DNA of 64,000 bases from Mucilaginibacter sp. dw_454 (GCF_018449775.1 NZ_JAAVVB010000005.1:1-64000); one strand, 5' to 3'. Counted from the stretch's first letter, positions 1 to 8,968 are shown. Numbers and translations are program-made. Notes: generated by a model from the letters alone, not told the origin.

Positions 1-39
1 CGAGCCGGAGATTGCCACGCTACGCTCGCAATGACGTGG
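1..39. repeat. Right half of a CATTGCGAG-family intergenic palindrome
   Basis: The stretch reads GAGATTGCCACGCTACGCTC followed by GCAATGACG, which is the same as the right half of the full element at 8773-8863. The left half lies outside the window. The element is not coding and sits downstream of the GNAT gene. Confidence 0.75.
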
Positions 40-43
40 TGGT

Positions 44-82
44 AAGGGGCGCTCTCCGGCATGGCGAGAGAGAAGCCCCTTA
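44..82 (-). terminator. Hairpin at the 3' end of the GNAT gene
   Basis: AAGGGGC (44-50) pairs with GCCCCTT (75-81), with an inner CTCTC/GAGAG stem. It overlaps the stop codon of the leftward GNAT gene. There is no long U-tract, so it could be a weak terminator or a 3'-end stabiliser. Confidence 0.45.
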
Positions 83-574
83 CAAATCCTTCCGCATCAC
101 ATAATCATTCAAAAAATACTTATCGAAGGGAATATCAATCTCATAGGCGATAACAAACCCCATCTTTTCATAAAAGCTACGAGCTGGATTTTGCCGATGT
201 ACATTAAGCTCTAAAACGCTTTTGCCTGCCGCACGCACCCTGTCATAAATTTCATGGAGCAATGCCTTACCTACGCCTTTGCCCTTAGTTGATGGCAGGC
301 TGTACAATTTCTGTAAACGGTAAACTTGTGGGTCGCTTTCGTGGGGCGAATAGGCGGCAAAGGCTACCGGCTTTTCATCGGCATATAAGAGCAAAAATGT
401 TTGCTCGTTATTGGCTAGCTGGTTGGTTAACGTTTCGGTCGAATAGCGATCGGCCAGCATAAATCCGATCTGGTCGGCCTCTAAAATGGGCGAATAAGTT
501 GGCCACCAAATTTCGTGAGCCAATTGCCTGATGGTCTCTACATCAGCAAGGGTTGCTTCTTTAATGGTATACAT
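80..574 (-). CDS. GNAT family N-acetyltransferase
   Basis: This 164-residue protein has the size and layout of a single-domain GNAT enzyme, which moves an acetyl group from acetyl-CoA to an amine. The acetyl-CoA pyrophosphate loop is visible as TKGKGVGKA (about residues 96-104), in a good position after the beta strand YRLQKLYSLP. The C-terminal NPARSFYEKMGF (129-140) is the usual motif B, with the Asn and Tyr expected near the active site. The substrate cannot be told from sequence; similar proteins act on small molecules, peptides or protein N-termini. It is leftward, with palindromic repeats on both sides and no obvious operon partner. The start MYTIKEATLADVE fits the first GNAT beta strand. 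Confidence 0.88.
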   Translation of the reverse strand: MYTIKEATLADVETIRQLAHEIWWPTYSPILEADQIGFMLADRYSTETLTNQLANNEQTFLLLYADEKPVAFAAYSPHESDPQVYRLQKLYSLPSTKGKGVGKALLHEIYDRVRAAGKSVLELNVHRQNPARSFYEKMGFVIAYEIDIPFDKYFLNDYVMRKDL

Positions 575-584
575 AATAATTAGC

Positions 585-649
585 TGTCATTGAGAGAGCT
601 GCGACCTTTCTCCTTGCGATTGCTTCGTCATTCCGGCCGCGCAATGACA
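585..649. repeat. CATTGCGAG-family palindrome, copy 2
   Basis: Begins TGTCATTGAGAG and ends CGCAATGACA, with an internal GCGATTGCTTCGTCATTCC that matches the internal part of the copy at 5023-5103. It is in tandem with the next copy, in the gap between the GNAT gene and the ABC ATPase gene. Confidence 0.75.
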
Positions 650-659
650 AACGCATATC

Positions 660-718
660 TGTCATTGCGAGCGTAGCGTGGCAATCGCACGCGTTAAAGT
701 TTTCTTATTGCAATGACA
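660..718. repeat. CATTGCGAG-family palindrome, copy 3
   Basis: Begins TGTCATTGCGAGCGTAGCGT and ends TTGCAATGACA. The first 30 bases equal the left end of the copy at 5023-5103. It lies just past the stop codon of the ABC ATPase gene. Confidence 0.75.
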
Positions 719-724
719 AATTTG

Positions 725-1477
725 TTAATGATTTTCTTCGGGATCAATGTTTAACTCAGTAGCGGCCGGTGCCGTCACTGTTTGTCCAATGGCAAAGTAC
801 TGTTCCAACTCGCCCAATGTTGATGAATTGGTAGCCATATCTTTAATGATCTTACCTTTTTCCATCAACAGAATGCGGTCGCAAACATCGGTAACGTGGT
901 TCAAATCATGGCTGGATACAATGGTAGTAACGCCTTTAGCAGCCTGTTCTTTAATAATATTTTTAAGTCGGAACTGCGTCGTCGGGTCAATATTAGCAAA
1001 TGGTTCATCAAGCATAAGCAAGTCCGGGCGTTGCAGCAGGCAGGATACAATACCCACTTTTGTTTGATTCCCTTTTGAAAGATCGCGGATATACTTGCCT
1101 TTCTTCAGGATCTCGCCGTTAAAGAAATCAGCGTAGCCGTTCAATATGTCGTCGACATGAGCGTGCGACAGTTGATGCAGTCCTCCTATAAAGTAGAAAT
1201 ATTCCTCGGGTGTCAGGTAGTCTATCAGGAAACCTTCATCCAGGTAAGCGGCCGTATAGGTTTTCCAGTTCTCGCCACCCGCAACAGGTTCGCCATTGGA
1301 TGTTACCTGGCCAGACTCCGGACGAATCAAGTCAAGAATCATGCGGAAAAGCGTGGTCTTACCTGCGCCGTTATTGCCCACCAGGCCAATGCTTTCGCCT
1401 TTGCCAATTTCTAAAGCCGGGATGTTGACTACGGTAACACCGCTATATACTTTTTTAAGCTCTTTTACTTGTATCAT
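725..1477 (-). CDS. ABC transporter ATP-binding protein (partner of DUF5687 permease)
   Basis: A 250-residue ABC ATPase that drives export or membrane remodelling through the membrane protein encoded just upstream. All nucleotide-binding elements are present: Walker A GNNGAGKTT (34-42), signature LSKGNQTKV (133-141), Walker B LLMLDEP (153-159) and the switch His in SSHDL (188-192). The signature reads LSKG instead of LSGG, which is common in ABC-2 type exporters. The gene starts 2 bases after the permease stop, so the two are surely co-transcribed. The substrate is unknown. The C-terminal 30 residues after the ATPase core are acidic and unconserved in appearance. Confidence 0.93.
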   Translation of the reverse strand: MIQVKELKKVYSGVTVVNIPALEIGKGESIGLVGNNGAGKTTLFRMILDLIRPESGQVTSNGEPVAGGENWKTYTAAYLDEGFLIDYLTPEEYFYFIGGLHQLSHAHVDDILNGYADFFNGEILKKGKYIRDLSKGNQTKVGIVSCLLQRPDLLMLDEPFANIDPTTQFRLKNIIKEQAAKGVTTIVSSHDLNHVTDVCDRILLMEKGKIIKDMATNSSTLGELEQYFAIGQTVTAPAATELNIDPEENH

Positions 1478-1479
1478 GC

Positions 1480-2964
1480 TTACTTGTTTCTAAAACCTTC
1501 TAATATTGCAAATTTGCGTTTGTGAAAATCGGCCTCCAAAAATTTGATGCAGAAGCCGCGGGTTAATATGCCTGTTAAACCGATGGCGCCTAATACTGCC
1601 AGGGCCACATCAGGCAAGCCTAACAGTTTTAAAGGCACGTATACTATAAACGGCGGTATAAACAGCAGGAACGAGAGGATCAACTGCGTTGCGCCGACAC
1701 CCTCCCAGTTAAAAGATGCACCTTTGCTTAAATCTATACGTTTGGCGTTGCGGTTGGCAAAATATAGCACAATGTTGGTGGTTACGCCCAGGTTCCATAA
1801 ATACATCATAGCATGTACCAGCAATACGCGCCAGCCAAAATAGGCATAAGGCGTGGTTAAAATAAAGGCTACGGTTGATGCTGTAGTAAACAACAGATAT
1901 TTGCCCTTTAAAAAGTCTGAAAAACTTACCTTACTTACCATCAGTCCGTCAAAATGCGATGCCTGCCAGCTAAACATAAACTGACCATAACTGATGATGA
2001 AGAAACCCGTCATAAACATCCCTGAAAAAACCTTCAGGTAATCACTACCGGCGCCATGTTTGTTTGGCCCCAAATAAAACATCAGCCCATAAAATAAAAA
2101 AAGCAAAGACATCGTCATGGCAGATCTTGGGCGTTTATTGCGAAGGATAAGCTTGATCTCGTTTGCCACCAGATCACCTACCGGGCCAAAGCTATTGAGT
2201 ATTGGAAATTCTGTGCTGCTTTTGTATTTATCTTTCTTGGTCTGCAGCTCTTCCAGGTAAAGGTTTTGCTTGAGATATAAAAAATTGAAATAGAACATGA
2301 AGATACCTAAGGCCAATGGGATGAGTGCCAATATCGGTGTCTTTAATACATTGCCAAAAAACAGGTAGGATATATCGCGGATAGAGTAGAAGTGCCACTT
2401 AAAATCGCCTAAAATCAACAAGACCAAAACGCCGGTAGTTACCAAAAACACCCAGCCGTTTAAGTTTGATTTACGTTTGATGTATAGCGCCAGGTAATTG
2501 TTAAATACCGATAGACCCATCAGGGCAATAATAAAACTAAAGGCAGCCAGCCCACCGGCCGAAGGCAAGATCTGTTTAAAAATAAATGGCCAGAACAACA
2601 GGAAGGGCCACAAGTTAAAAACCGAAAATAAACCGGTAAGCGTTAGATAGCCAACAATAGTGTTACGCTTTATGGGTAATTGCAAATAGGGTTGTACGCG
2701 TAAAGTGGGCAGTTCCTGCAGTTGTATCCTCGAGAACAGCTCGCCTAAAAAATAAATAAGCACTAAGCCACAAAATGGGATAATGATAGACTGATGCGGA
2801 TATACTTTTTTAAGGATCATATCCATGAAAAATCCCGCAGCTACCACATACAACATCAACAATAATATCAATAATGACATGATGATGCGTACGGCCAACG
2901 TTTTGCCTGCATTTTTTGAGCGCCCGAGGGCTTTAAACTCGTGTTTAAGGAAAGTTGTTATCAT
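1480..2964 (-). CDS. DUF5687-type ABC exporter membrane subunit
   Basis: A 494-residue polytopic membrane protein with about 10-12 hydrophobic segments, spread over the whole length and interrupted by a cytoplasmic loop near residues 230-275 (LYLEELQTKKDKYKSS and following). I recognise it as the Bacteroidota DUF5687 family, which is normally encoded with an ABC ATPase and is assumed to be the permease. The ATPase follows directly, separated by 2 bases. No signal peptide is apparent; the N-terminus MITTFLKHEFKALGRSKNAG is an amphipathic leader typical of ABC-2 permeases. The transported compound is not known. Confidence 0.85.
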   Translation of the reverse strand: MITTFLKHEFKALGRSKNAGKTLAVRIIMSLLILLLMLYVVAAGFFMDMILKKVYPHQSIIIPFCGLVLIYFLGELFSRIQLQELPTLRVQPYLQLPIKRNTIVGYLTLTGLFSVFNLWPFLLFWPFIFKQILPSAGGLAAFSFIIALMGLSVFNNYLALYIKRKSNLNGWVFLVTTGVLVLLILGDFKWHFYSIRDISYLFFGNVLKTPILALIPLALGIFMFYFNFLYLKQNLYLEELQTKKDKYKSSTEFPILNSFGPVGDLVANEIKLILRNKRPRSAMTMSLLFLFYGLMFYLGPNKHGAGSDYLKVFSGMFMTGFFIISYGQFMFSWQASHFDGLMVSKVSFSDFLKGKYLLFTTASTVAFILTTPYAYFGWRVLLVHAMMYLWNLGVTTNIVLYFANRNAKRIDLSKGASFNWEGVGATQLILSFLLFIPPFIVYVPLKLLGLPDVALAVLGAIGLTGILTRGFCIKFLEADFHKRKFAILEGFRNK

Positions 2965-3042
2965 ACACGACCCAGACTAAGGAATAAGATACTTGTACCG
3001 TAATTATAGGAATAATTAAGGAAAGATTTAGAGCTAACGCGA

Positions 3043-4323
3043 TTAATATTTATACCGGTCGCCCCAAAGTTTCTTTAATTTCTCTTTGGACTCATGCTCC
3101 CGTGGGTTGTTACCGGGTTCGTAAATTTTTGTGCCGCGGATGGCTTCCGGCAGGAAATCCAGGTCGACAAAGTTATTGTCATAGCTATGGGCGTATTTAT
3201 AGTCTTTACCATAGCCAATGTTTTTCATGAGCTTGGTTGGCGCATTGCGCAGGTGTAGTGGCACTGGCAAATCGCCGGTTTGTTTAACCAGGCTCATGGC
3301 TGCGCCGATAGCCGTGGTAGCCGAATTACTTTTAGCCGAGGTAGTCAGATAGATTGCAGTTTGAGATAGGATCAATTGCGATTCGGGCATGCCGATAACA
3401 TTCACCGAATTGAAACAGGCCTGCGCCAATAGTAAAGCGTTAGGGTTAGCGTTGCCAATATCTTCTGAAGACAGGATGAGCATACGACGGGCAATAAACA
3501 GTGGGTCCTCGCCGCCGGCAATCATTCGCGCCAGCCAGTAAACCGCGCCGTTAGGATCGCTGCCCCGCATAGATTTGATAAAGGCCGAGATGATGTCGTA
3601 ATGCTGCTCGCCGGCTTTATCATACAGCGCCATGTTTTGCTGCACATGGTCAAGCACAATTTTATTGGTGATGGTAATACTTTTACCAGATAGGGAATTA
3701 ACCAGCAGCTCGAATATATTGAGCAACTTACGCGCATCGCCGCCTGACAGCCGCAGTAAAGCTTCATGTTCTTTAATGTCGATTTTCTTTTGGCTCAACA
3801 CCACATCTTCGGTCATCGCCTTTTGTAACAGGCTTACCAGGTCGTTTTCCTCCAAAGGTTGCAAAATGTAAACCTGGCACCGCGACAGCAAAGCCGAGAT
3901 CACTTCGAACGAAGGATTTTCGGTAGTAGCGCCAATCAATGTTACAATACCGCGCTCAACAGCGCCCAATAACGAGTCTTGCTGCGATTTGGAGAAACGG
4001 TGGATCTCGTCGATAAACAAAACGGGCAGCGTATTGCCATCCTCTTTAAGCCGGGAGGCGGTCTCGATCACCTCACGCACATCCTTAACCCCGGAGTTAA
4101 TAGCGCTAAGCGAAAAGAAGGGCCTGTCCAGTGTTTGCGAGATAATATAAGCCAGCGTAGTTTTACCAACCCCGGGCGGCCCCCAGAACAACATAGATGG
4201 CAGCGCGCCCGACTCGATAGCTTTGCGCAATACCGCGCCCTTGCCCACCAGGTGTTTCTGGCCAACATAGTCGTCGAGGTTTTTGGGGCGCATGCGCTCT
4301 GCTAAAGGCGGCAAATTGTTCAT
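3043..4323 (-). CDS. rarA: Replication-associated recombination protein A (AAA+ ATPase)
   Basis: This 426-residue clamp-loader-like AAA+ ATPase belongs to the RarA/MgsA/WRNIP1 family, which acts at stalled replication forks and binds SSB. Visible elements are Walker A GPPGVGKTT (48-56), the extended Walker B LFIDEIHRFSKSQQD (102-116), sensor 1 GATTENPSF (131-139) and the arginine-finger motif LLSRCQV (145-151). The C-terminal half contains the family tetramerisation region, including RMLILSSEDIGNANPNALL. The length matches the family. It is divergently arranged with the AlkA-like glycosylase gene, 65 bases apart, so the two DNA-maintenance genes share one short intergenic region. Confidence 0.96.
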   Translation of the reverse strand: MNNLPPLAERMRPKNLDDYVGQKHLVGKGAVLRKAIESGALPSMLFWGPPGVGKTTLAYIISQTLDRPFFSLSAINSGVKDVREVIETASRLKEDGNTLPVLFIDEIHRFSKSQQDSLLGAVERGIVTLIGATTENPSFEVISALLSRCQVYILQPLEENDLVSLLQKAMTEDVVLSQKKIDIKEHEALLRLSGGDARKLLNIFELLVNSLSGKSITITNKIVLDHVQQNMALYDKAGEQHYDIISAFIKSMRGSDPNGAVYWLARMIAGGEDPLFIARRMLILSSEDIGNANPNALLLAQACFNSVNVIGMPESQLILSQTAIYLTTSAKSNSATTAIGAAMSLVKQTGDLPVPLHLRNAPTKLMKNIGYGKDYKYAHSYDNNFVDLDFLPEAIRGTKIYEPGNNPREHESKEKLKKLWGDRYKY

Positions 4324-4388
4324 GTAGTAAAAATCTGAAAAGCCAACGGCAAATCCTAAATATTTTAGTATTTTTAAATAACAATTAG

Positions 4389-5021
4389 ATGATCAACAAG
4401 TTTACCCAATCTACTTTTCCTGCTATTTGCGACCAATTGGCCACCGCAGATACTAATCTGGCGATGGTGATCGACAGCTACGGCTACCCGCCGATGTGGA
4501 ACCGGCCCAACACCTTCGAGGCACTGGTGCATATTATCCTGGAGCAGCAGGTGTCGCTGGCATCGGCGCTGTCGGCACTTAATAAACTGCGCGAAAGGGT
4601 GCAGGAAATTACGCCCGCCCGGGTTATGTTGTTGACTGATGAAGAGTTTAAAGCTTGTTACTGCAGCCGCCAAAAAACAGCCTATATCAAATTCCTGGCA
4701 GAGGCTATTCTGAACGGTCAGATAAATTTGGAACATTTTGAACAAATGCCGGATGATGAGATCCGCCTAAAACTTACCGCCCTCAAAGGCATAGGCAACT
4801 GGACGGTGGATGTGTACCTGATGTTTGTCCTCCAAAGGGCAGACTTGTTCCCCATCGGCGACCTGGCGGCGGTTAACGCATTGAAAAGGCTAAAGGGTTT
4901 ACCGGCTTCCACTACACGGGAAGAAATGATCGGAATGGCCGAAAGTTGGTCGCCCTATCGCACGGTGGCTACGATGATATTGTGGCATTTCTATTTATCG
5001 GCACCCAAAAAGAAGATATAA
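4389..5021 (+). CDS. DNA-3-methyladenine glycosylase, AlkA type
   Basis: A 210-residue helix-hairpin-helix DNA glycosylase that removes alkylated bases in base excision repair. The HhH motif is LKGIGNWTVDVYLMF (132-146). The catalytic aspartate is expected at D158 in FPIGDLA, matching the FPxxDL motif of AlkA. EALVHIILEQQVSLASA (44-60) is the typical N-terminal helix pair. The protein lacks the N-terminal TBP-like domain of E. coli AlkA, as do many bacterial short forms. It is transcribed away from rarA. A CATTGCGAG palindrome begins 2 bases after the stop codon. Confidence 0.93.
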   Translation: MINKFTQSTFPAICDQLATADTNLAMVIDSYGYPPMWNRPNTFEALVHIILEQQVSLASALSALNKLRERVQEITPARVMLLTDEEFKACYCSRQKTAYIKFLAEAILNGQINLEHFEQMPDDEIRLKLTALKGIGNWTVDVYLMFVLQRADLFPIGDLAAVNALKRLKGLPASTTREEMIGMAESWSPYRTVATMILWHFYLSAPKKKI

Positions 5022-5022
5022 T

Positions 5023-5103
5023 TGTCATTGCGAGCGTAGCGTGGCAATCGCAAGGAGGATGAGAACGCGTGCGATTGCTTCGTCGTTCCTCCTCGCAATG
5101 ACA
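5023..5103. repeat. CATTGCGAG-family palindrome, copy 4
   Basis: Begins TGTCATTGCGAGCGTAGCGT and ends CTCCTCGCAATGACA. AAGGAGGATGAGAACG and CGTTCCTCCTCGC form part of the stem. It sits between convergent genes, directly after the glycosylase stop codon. Confidence 0.8.
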
Positions 5104-5109
5104 CAACGC

Positions 5110-5143
5110 AAAAAAAAAGCGGCCTTTAAAAAAGGACCGCTTT
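5110..5143 (-). terminator. Rho-independent terminator for the coiled-coil protein gene
   Basis: Read leftward, AAAGCGGTCCTTT pairs with AAAGGCCGCTT with one bulged base, and is followed by nine or more T residues (the A run at 5110-5118 on the + strand). It is 33 bases past the stop codon of the leftward gene at 5176. Confidence 0.85.
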
Positions 5144-5175
5144 GTAAAAACGAAATTATCGCTTTTTAAATGTTT

Positions 5176-6087
5176 TTATCTGAAAGTAACGCTTGTTTTA
5201 CCCATAGTAAAACCGTCGGCGTATAATAATATAGTGTAAGTACCTTTTTGGAATGGTTGATCATAAACCCAATCGACGGTGTAGCCTGCGCCGCTATCCT
5301 GATAGTCTATAGACGTTTTGTAGGTCGACTGCAAGTCCTGGCCATCGGCGTTAAAAGTACCGCTGTCGGTTCCGGTGATCAGGTTGCCAATAGGGTCAAT
5401 AATGCGGATATAAACATCGTGCGAACCCTTGGTAGCAATATCATTGCTGGCAACAGTAAAGTTTATTTTTAACTTATTAACGTTTTTGGCTTTGGTTTCG
5501 TCAACCTCTTTGCCATTCTTTTTAACTTTATAGCCTACAACGCTGGTGGTAGCCACTTTCAAAGCAGAACCTACTTTTACTTTGTTGTCTAAGTCTTGAT
5601 TTTGTTTTTCAAGAGTGGTAGCTTTTTCGCTAACGGTGCTTAAGTTGCTTTTTAAGGTATCTCTTTCGGTAGCTAAAGAAACATTCTCTTTCTTAAGCTC
5701 ATCAATGTCGGCAGTATATTTGGTAACAAAGTAACGCAGCTGTTTCACGTCTTCCTGTGCTTTGCTTAGTTCGGCTGCGGTTAAAGTGCCTTTGGCCAGT
5801 TCACCTCTTAATACTTTGATCTTAGCTCTTAATGAATCATTTTTTGCTTGCAGGTCTTTGCTCATTCTAGTCTTGCCAACGTTTACTTGCTCTATTTGAG
5901 CCTCTAAGCTGTCAAGCTCTGTTTGCAAGCGCGTTTTTTCATCACTCTGTACAATAATTCTTTGATCTGAATTATTTTTCTTCATGTATAAATACACGTC
6001 GGTGCCTAATAAAGCCACAATTACCACCACTAAGAAATAAATAACATTCGAATTCTTTTTCGGCTCTTGTGTCGATTGGTTCTCCAT
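5176..6087 (-). CDS. Membrane-anchored coiled-coil protein of unknown function
   Basis: From the preferred start MENQSTQEPKK the product is 303 residues. It has one transmembrane helix (NVIYFLVVVIVALLGTDVYL, about 14-33), a long coiled coil rich in Glu, Lys and Leu (about 45-175), and a C-terminal beta-rich domain (about 190-303) containing GTYTILLYADGFTMGKTSVT. The layout suggests an inner-membrane anchor with the coiled coil and globular domain in the periplasm. A longer frame opens at 6150, but its extra 21 residues look unlike a protein N-terminus and put charged and aromatic residues before the anchor. I do not recognise a named family. It stands alone, with its own terminator. Confidence 0.8.
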   Translation of the reverse strand: MENQSTQEPKKNSNVIYFLVVVIVALLGTDVYLYMKKNNSDQRIIVQSDEKTRLQTELDSLEAQIEQVNVGKTRMSKDLQAKNDSLRAKIKVLRGELAKGTLTAAELSKAQEDVKQLRYFVTKYTADIDELKKENVSLATERDTLKSNLSTVSEKATTLEKQNQDLDNKVKVGSALKVATTSVVGYKVKKNGKEVDETKAKNVNKLKINFTVASNDIATKGSHDVYIRIIDPIGNLITGTDSGTFNADGQDLQSTYKTSIDYQDSGAGYTVDWVYDQPFQKGTYTILLYADGFTMGKTSVTFR

Positions 6088-6329
6088 AAAAATTGTCCTT
6101 TTGGTGCTTAAATAATAGTTAAAATGTTTGGGCCACCAGTCCGAAAACACTTGAGTTGTGGCCCGAATTTAACTATTGTTAGTTATTAACTATACGTAAT
6201 AATGAATATTTTATGATAATGTTTTTTAAAAAGACTATAATAATTGGTTTTGTAGCGTTAAATGTATGTACAAAATGAATAATACGCAACAATTGTGCAT
6301 CATAATAAAGCGTCCTAGTAAGGAGTTTA

Positions 6330-6337
6330 TATCTTTG
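6330..6337 (+). promoter_or_regulatory. Bacteroidota -7 promoter box TATCTTTG
   Basis: A perfect match to TAnnTTTG, 25 bases before the ATG at 6363. No clear -33 TTG box was found at the expected distance. Confidence 0.6.
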
Positions 6338-6362
6338 CACTTCTTAAAATAAAACCCTTTAG

Positions 6363-7949
6363 ATGCTTCGATTACGCCATTTTACATACCTGTTGCCCTT
6401 ATTGCTGACTGTACAGGCACGCGCGCAAGTAAAGCTCGATACGCCTAAACTTACAGCTGCTGATAGTATAGCGCTAAAAAAAGTGCAACAGGACCCTAAG
6501 CGCGAATTTCGGGGTGTTTGGGTGGCTACTATAGGTAATATTGATTGGCCGCAACCACATTCCACCGTCGATCAGCAGCAACAACAACTCATCAATATTT
6601 TAGACCAACATCAGCGTACCGGCCTTAATGCCATAATATTTCAGGTACGCCCGGCTGCGGATGCTTTCTACAGCAAAGGTCGCGAGCCTTGGTCTAAATG
6701 GTTGATGGGCAAACAGGGGCAGGCGCCGGTGCCTTTTTATGATCCCTTAGAATTTGCCATTACCGAAGCGCATAAACGCGGAATAGAATTGCATGCCTGG
6801 TTTAACCCTTATCGGGCTACCACCGATGCCAATTACGGCGCGTTAAGTGCAGACCATATTACGCGCCAGCACCCGGAATGGTTTTTTACTTATGGCGGAT
6901 TAAAAACATTCAATCCCGGTTTGCCTGAAGTACGCGAATATATTGTGAAGGTGATTTTGGATGTGGTTGATAATTATGATATCGACGGTGTGCATATGGA
7001 TGATTATTTTTACCCGTACCAGATAGCCGGGCAAAAAATCAATGACGCCGCTGCCTATCAGCAATACGGTGCCGATTTTAGCGATATACGCGACTGGCGC
7101 CGCGACAACGTCAATAAGCTGATCAAAATGTTGAGCGATAGTATCCATGCGCATAAGCCAAGAGTGAAATTTGGTATTAGTCCGTTTGGCATTTGGGCTA
7201 ATAAAGGGCAAAACGTGGATGGCTCGGATACCCGCGGAGGTGATTCATATTATGAATTATATGCCGATTCGCGTAAATGGGTTCAGGAGGGTTGGGTTGA
7301 TTATATTAATCCGCAGATGTACTGGCCAATTGGCGACCGCCAAAATCCGTTTGAAGTACTAATGCCCTGGTGGAGCAATAACACCTATAACCGGCATTTG
7401 TATGTTGGGCAGGCGCCTTACCGCATGTATGAGCGCAGACAGAGTAATTATTTAAACCCGGCAGAGTTGCCGAACGAGATCAAACTACTGCGAACCAACC
7501 CCCGGGTACAAGGCAGCGTTTTTTTTAGCTCGCAATCGCTTACCGGTAATAAGGAAGGGTTTACAGATTCGTTAAGGGTAAACTATTACAAGCATCCGGC
7601 TTTGCCGCCGCCAATGTTATGGTTAGATTCAATCCCTCCCAATGTGCCGCGCAACCTGGTAGCAGCCAATATCCCAAATACAACAAAAGTGCAATTAAAG
7701 TGGGATGTGCCGTTGGAAGCAAAAGACAAAGAGCCGGTTTATGGCTATGTAATTTATCGTTTTGAAGGGACACAAAAAATCGATATTTCATCGCCCGATA
7801 ACATTTTGCATATCCAATATGACGCAACTCCGTCTTTCATAGATACCACGGCCGAACGCGGCAAAACTTACCTGTACCTGGTCACGGCATTAGATAGGCT
7901 GAAGAACGAAAGCGACCGCAGCCCGGCAGTCGCCGCGACAATACCTTAG
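6363..7949 (+). CDS. Secreted GHL10 (DUF187) family glycoside hydrolase with C-terminal Fn3 domain
   Basis: A 528-residue exported protein: signal peptide 1-21 (LPLLLTVQARAQ), then a TIM-barrel hydrolase of the GHL10/FenI type. Diagnostic strands include FRGVWVATIGNIDWP (49-63), NAIIFQVRPAADAFY (89-103), IELHAWFNPYRA (141-152), DIDGVHMDDYFYPY (206-219), GISPFGIW and VDYINPQMYW. The acidic residues in DGVHMDDYF are likely at the active site. Residues about 425-528 form a fibronectin type III-like domain (VPRNLVAANIPNTTKVQLKW). Related enzymes in other bacteria act on peptidoglycan-derived or other polysaccharides; the substrate here is unknown. It lies 25 bases upstream of dtd. Confidence 0.9.
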   Translation: MLRLRHFTYLLPLLLTVQARAQVKLDTPKLTAADSIALKKVQQDPKREFRGVWVATIGNIDWPQPHSTVDQQQQQLINILDQHQRTGLNAIIFQVRPAADAFYSKGREPWSKWLMGKQGQAPVPFYDPLEFAITEAHKRGIELHAWFNPYRATTDANYGALSADHITRQHPEWFFTYGGLKTFNPGLPEVREYIVKVILDVVDNYDIDGVHMDDYFYPYQIAGQKINDAAAYQQYGADFSDIRDWRRDNVNKLIKMLSDSIHAHKPRVKFGISPFGIWANKGQNVDGSDTRGGDSYYELYADSRKWVQEGWVDYINPQMYWPIGDRQNPFEVLMPWWSNNTYNRHLYVGQAPYRMYERRQSNYLNPAELPNEIKLLRTNPRVQGSVFFSSQSLTGNKEGFTDSLRVNYYKHPALPPPMLWLDSIPPNVPRNLVAANIPNTTKVQLKWDVPLEAKDKEPVYGYVIYRFEGTQKIDISSPDNILHIQYDATPSFIDTTAERGKTYLYLVTALDRLKNESDRSPAVAATIP

Positions 7950-7974
7950 CGATATTTATTATCTTGCCCTCACA

Positions 7975-8433
7975 ATGAGAGCTGTAGTACAACGTGTAAC
8001 CCAGGCCAGCTGTATGGTTGACGGAAATATCACCGGTGAGATAGACCTGGGCTTTGTGGTATTGCTGGGGGTTGAAGATGCGGATACTGAAGAAGACCTG
8101 CAATGGCTGGCTCAAAAAATAATCGGTCTGCGTGTTTTTGGCGATGAAAATGGTTTGATGAATAAAGCCCTGGCCGATGTTGGTGGCAGCATCCTGCTGA
8201 TATCGCAATTCACGCTGTTTGCGCAGACTAAAAAAGGGAACCGCCCGTCATTCATCCGCGCAGCGCGACCTGAAAAAGCTATACCGCTTTATGAGCAGAT
8301 GATCCGTACGCTGGATACTATCACCGGCAAAAAAACAGCGACAGGCATTTTTGGTGCCGATATGAAGATCAGCCTGATCAATGATGGGCCGGTAACTATC
8401 ATAATGGATACAAAAGATAAAGACAATCATTAA
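7975..8433 (+). CDS. dtd: D-aminoacyl-tRNA deacylase
   Basis: This cytosolic homodimeric enzyme (152 residues; bacterial Dtd is usually about 145-150) hydrolyses D-aminoacyl-tRNA, and Gly-tRNA(Ala), to recycle mischarged tRNA. The catalytic-pocket motif SQFTL is at 77-81, and the Gly-cisPro motif that excludes L-amino acids is in NDGPVT (136-141). The N-terminus MRAVVQRVTQASCMVDG is diagnostic. The stop codon is 3 bases before the MazG-like gene, so the two form an operon that pairs tRNA and nucleotide quality control. A TATCTTGC box ends only 7 bases before the ATG, which leaves little room for a leader. Confidence 0.97.
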   Translation: MRAVVQRVTQASCMVDGNITGEIDLGFVVLLGVEDADTEEDLQWLAQKIIGLRVFGDENGLMNKALADVGGSILLISQFTLFAQTKKGNRPSFIRAARPEKAIPLYEQMIRTLDTITGKKTATGIFGADMKISLINDGPVTIIMDTKDKDNH

Positions 8434-8436
8434 GTT

Positions 8437-8763
8437 ATGACCATAGAAGAAGCACAACAACTGGTTGACAAATGGATCAGTACTACCGGTATCCGCTATT
8501 TTAATGAGTTGACCAACACAGCTATTTTAATGGAAGAGGTTGGCGAGGTTGCCCGCATCATGGCGCGGCAATATGGCGAGCAATCCTTCAAAAAATCTGA
8601 TTTGGATGTTAACCTGGCCGATGAAATGGCCGACGTATTATTTGTGCTGATTTGCCTGGCTAACCAGACCGGGATCAATCTAACTGAGGCCTTAGAGAAA
8701 AATTTGGAGAAGAAAAGTATTCGGGATGCCGACAGGCATAAGAATAATGAGAAGTTGAAATAA
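8437..8763 (+). CDS. MazG-like nucleotide pyrophosphohydrolase
   Basis: A 108-residue all-alpha NTP pyrophosphohydrolase with the two metal-binding motifs of the MazG/iMazG fold: EEVGE (33-37) and EMADV (63-67, the ExxD motif). Enzymes of this group hydrolyse (d)NTPs to (d)NMP plus pyrophosphate and are thought to clean up non-standard nucleotides. It is the second gene of a dtd operon (3-base gap). The length fits single-domain iMazG proteins. A CATTGCGAG palindrome starts 9 bases after the stop codon. Confidence 0.9.
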   Translation: MTIEEAQQLVDKWISTTGIRYFNELTNTAILMEEVGEVARIMARQYGEQSFKKSDLDVNLADEMADVLFVLICLANQTGINLTEALEKNLEKKSIRDADRHKNNEKLK

Positions 8764-8772
8764 TTACCAAGC

Positions 8773-8863
8773 CGTCATCGTGAGCGAGGTACGAGCGTGA
8801 CGATCTCTGAACGAGTGACTGAGTCAGCGAGCTGGAGATTGCCACGCTACGCTCGCAATGACG
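8773..8863. repeat. CATTGCGAG-family palindrome, copy 5
   Basis: Begins CGTCATCGTGAGCGAGGTAC and ends ACGCTCGCAATGACG. The right half equals bases 9-37 of this window. Confidence 0.75.
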
Positions 8864-8883
8864 TGGTTTTATAATAGAGCGTT

Positions 8884-8952
8884 GTCATGCTGAGGCACTC
8901 GAAGCATCGGTGGGCAGGCCTACGCTCGCCCTTCGACAGGCTCAGGGTGACA
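8884..8952. repeat. GTCATGCTGAG/CTCAGGGTGAC palindrome
   Basis: TGTCATGCTGAGGCACTCGA at the left pairs imperfectly with TCGACAGGCTCAGGGTGACA at the right. It is related in layout to the CATTGCGAG family (GTCAT...TGAC ends) but differs in sequence. It lies between convergent genes, 16 bases before the ComB-like stop codon. Confidence 0.65.
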
Positions 8953-8968
8953 CCCGCCCTCTATAGGA